The notes under the pieces were generated by a model. The model was not told the origin of the DNA, did no database searches, and saw only the letters and a program-made list of their open reading frames with translations. Made by a program: the position numbers and the translations under genes. A stretch of 41,688 nt of DNA from Bacteroidota bacterium (GTDB taxonomy: Bacteria > Bacteroidota > Bacteroidia > Bacteroidales > UBA7332): contig JAUZOF010000005.1 in assembly GCA_030706585.1 (NCBI GenBank), positions 1 through 41,688 on the forward strand, written 5' to 3'. This document shows, piece by piece, positions 32,768 to 41,412 of this stretch; position 1 is the stretch's first letter; each line of letters opens with the position of its first letter.

Positions 32768-35459
32768 ATCTGCCACTTTGGAGGATTAGGCGTGAAATAT
32801 GTTGATTCAAATGATGGCTATTGATCAATTCCTCCAGTGTCAAGTGCATTCGGTATCGCCAATAATGCCTTGGATTGGCCGGTATGTTAATGCGTTCTTC
32901 ATTTGCGTCTGCACGTCGTAATTTTTCATCTATTGATAACCAGTCCTGAAATGGGAGGATAACAAGCATAGCCGGTGACCATAAGTGGTTTTCGATGATA
33001 TTTTCACAGATATATGGATCGGCATGATGTGGTGCTTGTCCGTGTTTACCTAATATAGCGTTGTAGTACTGTTGCGTTTTGGCATAATCTTCTTCCCACC
33101 AGCCCCGGATTGTCGTCATATCGTGCGTGGAGGTTGTCGCTACCGAACGATAAGGGTACTGGTTGGTGATACCAAATTCAAAACGATGATCTTTGGGCAT
33201 ACGTTGTATCTCCAGACTCAGAATCTGAAGCTCCTCCAGTACCTGTGGTACACACGAAGGTATCATACCAAGATCTTCCGCGCAAACCAACATGGAAGTT
33301 GAGGAGATTAATGCCGGCAGTTTCTTCATCGCCTGGTTGTGCCAGAACTCATTGTGCCGGTGATAGTAGAAATCATCATATAAGCGGTTAAAACACCATT
33401 TTTCGTGATCATTCAGCGCCTGATACGCATAGGTGAATTGAGCGGATATGCGGGGATGCACTTTGTCAGGCTCTTTCGGATCGTAAACAAACAGGATTTC
33501 ACTGATCAAAGCGTATAATCCGTCTCGTATAAAGAGGCTTTTTTCGTCTTTGAGACCTTTAAAACGGTTTTCAACCTTCTTCTGGGTGATAAATTCCGGT
33601 TTTAACGCCCATTTGTCATGGCTTTTATGATCGAGATAGAGTGACATTACCTCATTCGCGTATTCACCGAAGATCCCGCGGATGACATGATCGTGGATGT
33701 ATGGTCTGGTCATCCACTCATGAAAGTGGAGCCCGTAGTGTTTGATTTCATCAGCGCTCAATGGCAGGGCAGGGCTGAAATGGCCGAGTAGTCCATGAAC
33801 GGCTTCGGCGGGAACTTCCCAGATGCGGAAGAATCCCAGTACATGGTCGATCCTGTACGCATCAAAATAGTCTGCCATTTTTCCAAACCGGCGGCGCCAC
33901 CATTGAAAGTTGTCTTTTTCCATTGCTTCCCAGTTGTATGTTGGAAAGCCCCAGTTTTGGCCATTTACTGCAAAATCATCGGGAGGCGCGCCTGTCTGAC
34001 CATTCATATTAAAGTAATGCGATTCTTTCCAGGCTTCTACGCTGTTGCGGCTGATTCCAATGGGAATATCACCTTTCAGCACCAATCCTTTGTCATGCAC
34101 ATATTGTACAGCTTCAGTCAGTTGTAGGTGCAAATGATATTGCAGGAAATAGTGCAATGCAATTGCGGGATATGCCACTGATTGGCAGCAGGTCAGATTG
34201 GTGATGTTACGAGGATTGAAGTAGGCATAGTTGTGCCATTGGGTAAAGTCTGGCGTGCCGTTCTTGTCCCTCAGATAGCAAAATGCTCCGTAAGGTATCA
34301 GCCACTCTTTGTTGTCGTTGAAGAAATTCAGGAAGTTTTCCGATTTAAGCGTTTTGTCTCCCTCTTGTTTAAATATTTCCCTGAAATATTCCCATTTCGT
34401 CTTGCTGACAGCTTCGTAGTCAATTTCTTTCAGTTGGTTTAGGCTACTACGCTTTTGACTGAAATAGGCCATTCTCTTTTTATTCTTAAGGATACCGATT
34501 TTCTCCGGATTGAGGTAAATCGGATGCAGGGCAAAGATTGAATTGGCATTGTAGGGATAGGAGTCTTCCCAGGTATGCAGCATCGTAGTATCATTGATCG
34601 GTAGGATCTGAATGATTTTCTGTCCGGTGAGTGCTGTCCAGTCAGCAAGTTTTCTGAGATCATCGAATTCACCGATTCCGAAGCTATCATTGGTGCGCAA
34701 TGAAAATACAGGAATCGCCACACCGGCTCCTTTCCAGCCGGCTAGCGGATTTTCAAACTGGAGTCCACTGACTATAATAGCTTCACGCAAGTAAATAATT
34801 TCTGTGTTGAAATGGCGATTCGCTCCGGATTCCCAGGCAACAAGTTGTTGGTTTTCTGAATCTATCAGTACAAATTTATATTCGAGATAAGTAGTTTTGC
34901 AATTGGCCATATCAATGCAGATATCCCATTCCGGAAATGAATTATTATTAAGCAAGATGGCTTTGTCGGGTTGCCAGTTACCCAATACAGGGTCATTACC
35001 CAAAATGGCCAGCTGATATTGAGGCTGAACCGTGGGTGCATAAACTTTTAAGGTAAGGCTTTTTCTATAGATTTTAGGTTCACCTGAAGCGTTATTGTTT
35101 TTTCCTCTGGCAAACAAATGTTGGGTAAATGCGGATGAGAAAAAAGGATTGTTGGGAGGAATAGCCTGCCAATGGTCGCATAGCCGGTAATATTCGTTGG
35201 TTTCATTGACCAGAAAGTGGCGTTGTTTACCCCATTCTTCCCTGATGATCTTCTGGTCAGCCTTGATAATATATCCGTAGGTGAAGGATAGGTCGGCTTT
35301 GCGGGTTTCAATATCATAGGACCAGTTTCCGTTTCCACTGTAGTGCATAAGCACTGCGTGCTGTTTATCTCCGTTCCCCAATTCTGGGATAGAGCCGGTC
35401 AGATAAACTTTTTCATCTCCTTTTGTCCGGTAATTAACCTGAAATTCAATCTGTATCAT
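32766..35459 (-). CDS. malQ: 4-alpha-glucanotransferase with N-terminal starch-binding domains
   Basis: MalQ (amylomaltase, GH77) transfers alpha-1,4-glucan segments among maltodextrins. From the ATG at 35459 the protein has 897 residues; an upstream start at 35486 lies within the promoter region and is unlikely. Two CBM20-like domains occupy about 1-105 and 120-230 (VYLTGSIPELGNG and LAILGNDPVLGNWQPDKAI). The GH77 domain includes FDAYRIDHVLGFFRIWEVP with the nucleophile aspartate, LVCAEDLGMIP with the acid/base glutamate, and TSTHDMTTIRGWW. The layout is that of the DPE2-like group found in Bacteroidota and plants. It is convergent with dnaA. The product is cytoplasmic as no signal peptide is present. 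Confidence 0.95.
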   Translation of the reverse strand: MIQIEFQVNYRTKGDEKVYLTGSIPELGNGDKQHAVLMHYSGNGNWSYDIETRKADLSFTYGYIIKADQKIIREEWGKQRHFLVNETNEYYRLCDHWQAIPPNNPFFSSAFTQHLFARGKNNNASGEPKIYRKSLTLKVYAPTVQPQYQLAILGNDPVLGNWQPDKAILLNNNSFPEWDICIDMANCKTTYLEYKFVLIDSENQQLVAWESGANRHFNTEIIYLREAIIVSGLQFENPLAGWKGAGVAIPVFSLRTNDSFGIGEFDDLRKLADWTALTGQKIIQILPINDTTMLHTWEDSYPYNANSIFALHPIYLNPEKIGILKNKKRMAYFSQKRSSLNQLKEIDYEAVSKTKWEYFREIFKQEGDKTLKSENFLNFFNDNKEWLIPYGAFCYLRDKNGTPDFTQWHNYAYFNPRNITNLTCCQSVAYPAIALHYFLQYHLHLQLTEAVQYVHDKGLVLKGDIPIGISRNSVEAWKESHYFNMNGQTGAPPDDFAVNGQNWGFPTYNWEAMEKDNFQWWRRRFGKMADYFDAYRIDHVLGFFRIWEVPAEAVHGLLGHFSPALPLSADEIKHYGLHFHEWMTRPYIHDHVIRGIFGEYANEVMSLYLDHKSHDKWALKPEFITQKKVENRFKGLKDEKSLFIRDGLYALISEILFVYDPKEPDKVHPRISAQFTYAYQALNDHEKWCFNRLYDDFYYHRHNEFWHNQAMKKLPALISSTSMLVCAEDLGMIPSCVPQVLEELQILSLEIQRMPKDHRFEFGITNQYPYRSVATTSTHDMTTIRGWWEEDYAKTQQYYNAILGKHGQAPHHADPYICENIIENHLWSPAMLVILPFQDWLSIDEKLRRADANEERINIPANPRHYWRYRMHLTLEELINSHHLNQHISRLILQSGR

Positions 35460-35483
35460 GGTCAGTCTTCTTAGGTTCTTTCC

Positions 35484-35513
35484 CAAATGTATTGAAAATC
35501 TTTCTGATTCAAA
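35484..35513 (-). promoter_or_regulatory. Promoter of malQ
   Basis: On the minus strand TTTG (35510-35513) precedes TACATTTG (35484-35491) by 18 bases, one short of the usual 19-21. The -7 box ends 24 bases before the ATG at 35459. Confidence 0.6.
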
Positions 35514-35886
35514 AGAGAATGCGGATGAAATTGAGTGTTAAAGGGATGAGTTGCTGGAAAATGGGGCGTATTTGCAACGGGCAGTGGGGGAAAGTCGTTG
35601 GTTGAATAAGCGGATGATGGATTGACCGGATGGGATAAATGAAAGGATTTAGTTGGGAGGAATGGGGTAGAGAGTGAAAGGGCGATCATGAATATCTCGA
35701 ATTTCATGATTGCTTTAGAGTAGAAAAGTTTATCGTGAATGACTCCTGATTTTTACTCCTATAGCTTTTGTCCGTTCCGGGTGCGCTTCTTGTCCCGGGT
35801 CCTACTATACCATTAGCGCAGTTTCTTATAGGTTTAAGCTTATTACTAGCGTATTTATTAAATTCAAGTTACAGTAGTAACACAGA

Positions 35887-35962
35887 GATATCACAGTCAT
35901 TTAAAAAACTGTAATAACACTGTGTTACCACTGTGACAATACTGTGATATCACTGTGAAATC
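35887..35962. repeat. Five 11-bp direct repeats with an 11-bp inverted partner
   Basis: Units of the form ACTGTGnnnnn begin at 35908, 35919, 35930, 35941 and 35952, exactly 11 bases apart. The unit at 35941-35951 (ACTGTGATATC) also has a perfect inverted copy at 35887-35897. The 11-bp step is close to one helical turn, so the TGTG cores face the same side of the DNA. Function unknown. Confidence 0.8.
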
Positions 35963-36247
35963 TTACTTTAAAAGGCGTTTATAGTATGGTTTTGGTGTGG
36001 TTTTGGTAGGGTAGGAAGACTGTATTCTGAGATTTACCTCTATTCGTTGTCGAATCTGCTAGATCCGTAAAAAAATGAGAAATAAGCCTCGGGTTTGATA
36101 TGGGAAAGTATCACAATGAAAATAAAACAACCGCTTAATTTAATCTACAATTCGGAGCACCCCAAAAGTCGTATTCTGAATGTAAACCACTCCGGAATTT
36201 ATTCCCATTTTAAATTTCTCCTGAAAGATTTCCCTGTAATTATTTCT

Positions 36248-36278
36248 TTTGCACCTAAATATAAAAGCTCTATCTTTG
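36248..36278 (+). promoter_or_regulatory. Promoter of the NfnA/NfnB-type pair
   Basis: TTTG (36248-36251) is followed after exactly 19 bases by TATCTTTG (36271-36278), a full match to the Bacteroidota consensus, 46 bases before the ATG at 36325. Confidence 0.8.
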
Positions 36279-36324
36279 CGCGTTCTTTTTTAGAAACTAT
36301 TTTTCCGTAAAATCACTACACATA

Positions 36325-37116
36325 ATGAACAAAATTGTCAGTAAAGAGTACTTCTCGGAGAAGGTGGTAAAGCTGGAGATTGAAGCTCCTTTGATTGCCC
36401 GTTCCCGCAAAGCAGGACACTTTGTGATTGTAAGAGTGGGGGAGCTGGGAGAGCGTATCCCCCTGACCATCGCGGCTGCCGATAAAGAAAAAGGCACCAT
36501 TACGCTTGTTATCCAAAACGTAGGACGTTCATCAGCCAAGATTTGCGCGCTGAATGAAGGTGAATATATTACCAATGTGGTAGGTCCGCTGGGTAAGGCG
36601 ACACACATCGAAAAGGTAGGTACCGTAGTTTGTGCCGGTGGTGGTGTGGGCGTTGCACCGCTGTTGCCTATTGTTGAGGCATTTAAGGCGGCAGGTAATC
36701 GCGTGATTACCGTGTTGGCTGCCCGTACCAAAGATCTGGTGATCCTCGAAGAGCAGATGAAGCAAAACTCTGACGAGGTAATCGTGATGACTGACGATGG
36801 TTCGTATGGAAATAAGGGGTTGATTACGCAGGGAGTCGAAAGCGTGATTCAACGTGAAAAAGTGGATCTTTGTGTAACCATCGGTCCTGCGGTGATGATG
36901 AAGTTTGTCTCGTTGCTGACTAAGAAATATGAATTGCCAACAGTGGCATCACTCAACACTATCATGGTGGACGGAACCGGAATGTGCGGCGCTTGTCGTA
37001 TTTCTGTGGGAGGAAAAACAAAATTCGTATGTGTGGATGGTCCCGAATTTGACGCTCATCAGGTAGATTTCGATGAAATGCTGATGCGTCTGGGCTCATA
37101 CAAAGATGTGGAGTAA
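36325..37116 (+). CDS. NfnA-type FAD/NAD-binding subunit (ferredoxin-NADP reductase alpha-like)
   Basis: The 263-residue protein belongs to the PyrK/NfnA group: an FAD-binding barrel with RIPLTIAAAD, an NAD-binding part starting VVCAGGGVGVAPLLPI (about 101-116), and a C-terminal [2Fe-2S] site. Ligands appear as Asp216 with Cys221, Cys224 and Cys236 (VDGTGMCGACRISVGG), the Asp-plus-three-Cys pattern described for NfnA. With the next gene it forms a two-subunit enzyme of the NfnAB type (NADH-dependent reduced ferredoxin:NADP oxidoreductase). Annotation as a sulfide dehydrogenase or glutamate synthase partner is also common. A consensus promoter lies upstream. Confidence 0.9.
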   Translation: MNKIVSKEYFSEKVVKLEIEAPLIARSRKAGHFVIVRVGELGERIPLTIAAADKEKGTITLVIQNVGRSSAKICALNEGEYITNVVGPLGKATHIEKVGTVVCAGGGVGVAPLLPIVEAFKAAGNRVITVLAARTKDLVILEEQMKQNSDEVIVMTDDGSYGNKGLITQGVESVIQREKVDLCVTIGPAVMMKFVSLLTKKYELPTVASLNTIMVDGTGMCGACRISVGGKTKFVCVDGPEFDAHQVDFDEMLMRLGSYKDVE

Positions 37117-37153
37117 TTCACGGAAAGTACATTTAACAAAACGAATAACAGAA

Positions 37154-38629
37154 ATGTCAGAACAATCAATCATAGCAGAGAGAAGAAACGAGGCGTGGAG
37201 AGATGAGTTGCGCAAAGGCATGAAAGCCAAAGATCGTGCTGCTCTTTCACGTGTTCACATGAACGAACTGGATGCAGAATACCGCAGCCGCAATAACGAA
37301 GAGGTAAACCTGGGCCTGACACCCGAGCAGGCGATGTGTGAAGCAAAACGCTGCCTCGACTGTGCCGATCCTACCTGTATGCAGGGGTGTCCGGTAAGCA
37401 TCAATATCCCTACGTTTGTAAAATATATTGAGAAAGGCGACTTTCTCAGCGCAGCCCGCACATTGAAAGAGACCAGCGCTCTTCCTGCTGTGTGTGGTCG
37501 TGTTTGTCCGCAGGAAAAACAGTGTGAGGCAAATTGCGTGTACACTAAGAAAATGAATAAAGAGGCAGTAGCCATCGGTTACCTGGAGCGTTTTGCTGCT
37601 GACTATGAACGCGAAAGCGGTCAGATGTCTGTGCCGGAAACCGCACCGAAAAACGGCATTAAAATTGCCGTAGTAGGTTCCGGTCCTGCCGGACTGGCAT
37701 TTGCCGGTGATATGGCCAAGCTGGGTTACTCGATCACCGTATTCGAAGCGCTTCACGAAGTGGGCGGCGTTTTGAAATACGGTATTCCGGAGTTCCGTCT
37801 GCCAAATAAAATCGTAGATGTAGAGGTAAATATCCTGCGCGAAATGGGCGTAGAGTTCATCACCGACTGCATCATCGGAAAGACTTTGAGCTACGACGAT
37901 ATTCACGATATGGGCTTCAAGGGAATCTTTGTGGGAAGTGGTGCCGGATTGCCCCGCTTCATGGGTATTCCTGGTGAAAACCTGAACGGAGTGATGTCTT
38001 CGAATGAATACCTGACCCGCGTGAACCTGATGAATGCTGCCAATCCGAATTCGGATACCCCTGTTTTCTTCGGAAAAAAAGTGGCTATCATTGGAGGTGG
38101 AAATACCGCGATGGACTCGGTTCGTACTGCAAGACGACTGGGTGCTGAGCGTGCGATGATTGTTTACCGTCGTTCGGAAGAGGAGATGCCGGCTCGTTTG
38201 GAAGAAGTAAAACACGCCAAAGAAGAGGGCGTTGAATTCCTGACGTTGAATAACCCTGTTGCTTATCTGGGTGACGAGAAAAGTCGTGTAAAAACGATGA
38301 TTCTTCAGAAAATGGAGCTGGGTGAACCGGATGCCTCTGGTCGCAGAAGTCCTGTAGAGATTCCGGGGGCACAGGAAGAGATAGAAGTGGATTTGGTGAT
38401 TGTGAGTGTAGGGGTATCTCCGAACCCGTTGATTCCAAGTTCCATCGAAGGCTTGCAGGTCAGCAAATGGGGAACGGTTATTGTGAACCAGGAAACCATG
38501 CAGTCGGATGTGAAAGACCTGTTTGCCGGAGGTGACATCGTGCGTGGAGGTGCTACTGTAATTCTCGCAATGGGTGACGGGCGTAAGGCTGCTGCCAGTA
38601 TGCATGAATATCTGACCAGGACGTTGTAA
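37154..38629 (+). CDS. NfnB / GltA-type NADPH-binding flavoprotein (glutamate synthase small-subunit family)
   Basis: From the ATG at 37154 the protein has 491 residues; an ATG at 37106 overlaps the previous gene and would add 16 residues, and the 38-bp gap argues against it. The N-terminal domain has two 4Fe-4S clusters (CLDCADPTCMQGCPVSINIP and CGRVCPQEKQCEANC). FAD binding is in VVGSGPAGLAFAGDMAK and NADPH binding in VAIIGGGNTAMDSVRTARR. The end AGGDIVRGGATVILAMGDGR is typical. Paired with the NfnA-type gene it more likely is NfnB (electron bifurcation) than true glutamate synthase, since no large GltB subunit is present. A hairpin terminator follows. Confidence 0.9.
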   Translation: MSEQSIIAERRNEAWRDELRKGMKAKDRAALSRVHMNELDAEYRSRNNEEVNLGLTPEQAMCEAKRCLDCADPTCMQGCPVSINIPTFVKYIEKGDFLSAARTLKETSALPAVCGRVCPQEKQCEANCVYTKKMNKEAVAIGYLERFAADYERESGQMSVPETAPKNGIKIAVVGSGPAGLAFAGDMAKLGYSITVFEALHEVGGVLKYGIPEFRLPNKIVDVEVNILREMGVEFITDCIIGKTLSYDDIHDMGFKGIFVGSGAGLPRFMGIPGENLNGVMSSNEYLTRVNLMNAANPNSDTPVFFGKKVAIIGGGNTAMDSVRTARRLGAERAMIVYRRSEEEMPARLEEVKHAKEEGVEFLTLNNPVAYLGDEKSRVKTMILQKMELGEPDASGRRSPVEIPGAQEEIEVDLVIVSVGVSPNPLIPSSIEGLQVSKWGTVIVNQETMQSDVKDLFAGGDIVRGGATVILAMGDGRKAAASMHEYLTRTL

Positions 38630-38651
38630 TTTACATATCATACAAGACAAT

Positions 38652-38691
38652 AAAACGGGGATGTTCTTGAAAACAAGACATTCCCGTTTTT
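38652..38691 (+). terminator. Intrinsic terminator after the NfnB-type gene
   Basis: AAAACGGGGATGTTCTTG (38652-38669) pairs with CAAGACATTCCCGTTTT (38674-38690) with minor bulges around a 4-base loop, ending in a T-run. Confidence 0.8.
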
Positions 38692-38794
38692 CTGTCTTTT
38701 AACCAATCCAACCTGCAAAATACAACCGATTTCTATACTCCGATTTTTAACAGATAAATCGGGTGTGTGATAGCTGGTATTTCGTTGTTTTTTT

Positions 38795-38802
38795 TACCTT
38801 TG
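38795..38802 (+). promoter_or_regulatory. -7 box of ftsK
   Basis: TACCTTTG fits TAnnTTTG and ends 21 bases before the ftsK ATG. No clear TTTG at -33. Confidence 0.55.
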
Positions 38803-38823
38803 TGAGGTTAATTAAGGATTATT

Positions 38824-41274
38824 ATGGCCAAAAAGAAACCCGAAAAGAAAGCGGTTGCAGCTCAGACACCACCGCTTATCGATAAGATTAAACAGTTATA
38901 CAACAGCGAGATTACACATTTTGTGATTGGCTTGTTGTTGTTTGTGTTTGATGTGCTGTTGATTGTGTCATTCATCTCCTTCTTTTATACCGGTGCTGCC
39001 GACCAAAGCAAACTGGAAAATAAGACGTTGTTTGAATTGATTAAAGTGAAAAACGGGATTGAAAACTGGGCGGGTTCCAGTGGCGCATTCCTGTCTAATT
39101 TTTTCCTGAACCGGACTTTTGGTGTCTCATCTTTCTTTTTAGTTTATTTTCTTGCGCTCACATCGCTGAATCTGATGAAAGCCCAGCAGTTCCGACTCTT
39201 TAAACACTTTGCGTTTAGTGCGGTCGGATTGATTTGGGGCTCTCTGTTTTTCGGGTTCTTTTTTGTGGATACCATGGACAGTTCGTTCCTGTATCTTGGC
39301 GGTTCGCATGGATTTTATATGAGCGAATTGCTTCAGGCCAATGTCGGGTGGATTGGAACCTGTCTTATCATTGTCTTTACTTTTCTTTTGGCGTTAATCG
39401 TGGTGAATGCCGATACCATTCCTTTCCTCCGTAAGATTTTTGGTCTCTCCTTTATACCCAAAAGAGAGAAAAAAGAGGCTCCACAGGAAGCTGCTGCTTC
39501 AGAATCGGTGTTTTCACAACCGGTTGCAGAGGAAAAGGTGGCTCCGGTTTCTGTTGTTCAGCCTCCTGCCTTTATTCCAAAACCTGATTTGCAGGATGAG
39601 GACGAAGTGGCAGAACCCTGGATTTCTCAGGGACAGGTGGATGACTTTGTGGTGGAAGCTCCTTTTCAGGAAGAGACAATTTTACCGCAGGCAGGTGAGG
39701 AAGATCCTGATTTTATCGTTGAGCGAAATGCGACCGATGATGAAGTGTGGGATGGCGATTCATTAGGAACCTATGATCCGACTCTGGATTTATCCAACTA
39801 TAAATACCCGTCAGTTGAGTTGCTGAGACGTTACGATAACGCCGATCTGCCCATCAATATGGAAGAGCAGTCGGCCAATAAAAACCGCATTATCGAAACG
39901 CTGGAAAACTACGGCATTAAAATCAGCTCCATCAAAGCGACAGTTGGCCCTACCATCACGCTTTATGAGATTGTACCTGAACCGGGTGTCCGTATTTCCA
40001 AAATCCGAAACCTGGAGGATGATATTGCTTTGAGCCTTGCTGCATTGGGAATCCGTATTATTGCTCCGATTCCGGGCAAAGGTACCATTGGCATCGAGGT
40101 GCCAAATAAGGATCCGCAAATGGTTTCGATGCAGTCCATCATTGCATCCCGCAAATTCCAGGAGACGAAGTTTGATTTGCCTATAGCATTGGGTAAAACC
40201 ATTACCAACGAAATATTTATGGTTGACCTTTGCAAAATGCCTCACGTGCTGGTGGCAGGGGCAACCGGTCAGGGTAAATCGGTAGGTCTGAATGCGATTA
40301 TTACCTCATTACTTTATAAGAAACACCCGTCACAACTGAAGTTTGTACTGGTTGACCCGAAAAAGGTAGAGTTTAATATTTACTCTAATATCGAGCGTCA
40401 CTTTCTGGCTAAACTACCCGACGGGGAAGATGCCATTATTACCGATGTGACCAAAGTGGTGAATACCCTTAAGTCGATTACGATTGAGATGGATAGCCGT
40501 TATGACCTGTTGCAAAAGGCTCATGTGCGGAACATCAAGGAATACAACGATAAATTCATCAACCGCAAGCTGAATCCGGAAAAAGGGCACCGCTATATGC
40601 CGTATATCGTGGTGATTATCGACGAGTTTGGTGACCTGATTATGACCGCCGGTAAAGAGGTGGAATTGCCGATTGCCCGTATTGCCCAGTTGGCACGTGC
40701 GGTAGGTATTCACATGATTATCGCGACACAGCGCCCATCTACCAACATCATTACCGGTACTATCAAAGCGAACTTCCCGGCGCGTGTTGCCTTCCGTGTA
40801 TCGTCCATGATTGACTCGCGTACGATTCTGGATTGTCCGGGTGCTAACCAGTTAATCGGCCGGGGTGACTTGCTTTTCTCTCAGGGTAGCGATTTGATTC
40901 GTGTGCAATGTGCTTTTGTCGATACGCCGGAAGTGGAAGGTATTGCCGATTATATTGGAAATCAACGCGGTTATCCGAATGCGTATTACCTGCCGGAATA
41001 TGTGGGCGAAGAGAGCAGTAGCAATGCAGCAGGTATTGATTTGAATGACCGGGATCCGATGTTTGAAGAGGCAGCCCGTTTGATCGTCATTCATCAGCAG
41101 GGGTCAACCTCTCTCATTCAGCGTAAAATGTCATTGGGTTATAACCGTGCAGGCCGTATCATGGACCAATTGGAAGCTGCCGGAGTGGTTGGCCCGTTTG
41201 AGGGAAGCAAAGCCCGTCAGGTGTTATTGGCGGATGAAGTTCAGCTGGAGAACCATTTAAAGAATATGCTTTAA
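38824..41274 (+). CDS. ftsK: DNA translocase FtsK
   Basis: FtsK anchors in the septum and pumps DNA during chromosome segregation. The 816-residue protein has four transmembrane segments (about 33-55, 95-115, 128-149 and 172-195), then an acidic Pro/Glu-rich linker (about 215-335). The motor has Walker A GATGQGKSVG (from 479), a Walker B strand IVVIIDEFGDLI, and the IATQRPSTNIITG segment. The C-terminal gamma winged helix (FEEAARLIVIHQQGSTSLIQ to SKARQVLL) is the part that reads KOPS-like polarity signals. All parts are intact. lolA follows, an order I recall as common in Bacteroidota. Confidence 0.97.
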   Translation: MAKKKPEKKAVAAQTPPLIDKIKQLYNSEITHFVIGLLLFVFDVLLIVSFISFFYTGAADQSKLENKTLFELIKVKNGIENWAGSSGAFLSNFFLNRTFGVSSFFLVYFLALTSLNLMKAQQFRLFKHFAFSAVGLIWGSLFFGFFFVDTMDSSFLYLGGSHGFYMSELLQANVGWIGTCLIIVFTFLLALIVVNADTIPFLRKIFGLSFIPKREKKEAPQEAAASESVFSQPVAEEKVAPVSVVQPPAFIPKPDLQDEDEVAEPWISQGQVDDFVVEAPFQEETILPQAGEEDPDFIVERNATDDEVWDGDSLGTYDPTLDLSNYKYPSVELLRRYDNADLPINMEEQSANKNRIIETLENYGIKISSIKATVGPTITLYEIVPEPGVRISKIRNLEDDIALSLAALGIRIIAPIPGKGTIGIEVPNKDPQMVSMQSIIASRKFQETKFDLPIALGKTITNEIFMVDLCKMPHVLVAGATGQGKSVGLNAIITSLLYKKHPSQLKFVLVDPKKVEFNIYSNIERHFLAKLPDGEDAIITDVTKVVNTLKSITIEMDSRYDLLQKAHVRNIKEYNDKFINRKLNPEKGHRYMPYIVVIIDEFGDLIMTAGKEVELPIARIAQLARAVGIHMIIATQRPSTNIITGTIKANFPARVAFRVSSMIDSRTILDCPGANQLIGRGDLLFSQGSDLIRVQCAFVDTPEVEGIADYIGNQRGYPNAYYLPEYVGEESSSNAAGIDLNDRDPMFEEAARLIVIHQQGSTSLIQRKMSLGYNRAGRIMDQLEAAGVVGPFEGSKARQVLLADEVQLENHLKNML

Positions 41275-41280
41275 TACGAT

Positions 41281-41320
41281 AAATGGCATTCCCTGAAAAA
41301 GTGTCAGGAAATGCCATTTT
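41281..41320 (+). terminator. Hairpin terminator between ftsK and lolA
   Basis: AAATGGCATTCCCTGA (41281-41296) pairs with 41304-41319 with a single mismatch around a 7-base loop, followed by a short T-run at 41317-41320. lolA continues beyond it, so read-through or a separate promoter is needed. Confidence 0.75.
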
Positions 41321-41412
41321 AACTGAAAAGATTTACCTCAGACAAACATCCCCGATAGGATGATTGTTTGTCCGATAATCTGAATTTTTAATTTGAAATC
41401 ACACAGTCAATT

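Larger units (their letters stand above)
35460..36324. other. 865-bp divergent non-coding region (malQ / NfnA-type gene)
   Basis: Apart from promoters at each end, this holds the 11-bp repeat array at 35908-35962 and a C+G-richer patch near 35770-35810 with two copies of a CCGGGT motif. Open frames at 35471-35707 (minus) and 36095-36310 (plus) have no recognisable product and look like chance. Confidence 0.55.

Noticed and set aside
35471-35707. 78-codon minus-strand open frame upstream of malQ
   Set aside because: It spans the malQ promoter, has no recognisable domain, and its Pro/His/Ser-rich composition is unlike the neighbours.
36095-36310. 71-codon plus-strand open frame before the NfnA-type gene
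   Set aside because: It runs through the TTTG/TATCTTTG promoter and ends just before the real start; the translation looks random.
37247-38650. 467-codon minus-strand open frame opposite the NfnB-type gene
   Set aside because: The plus strand encodes a clear Fe-S flavoprotein with all motifs; the antisense product resembles nothing and is a codon-bias shadow.
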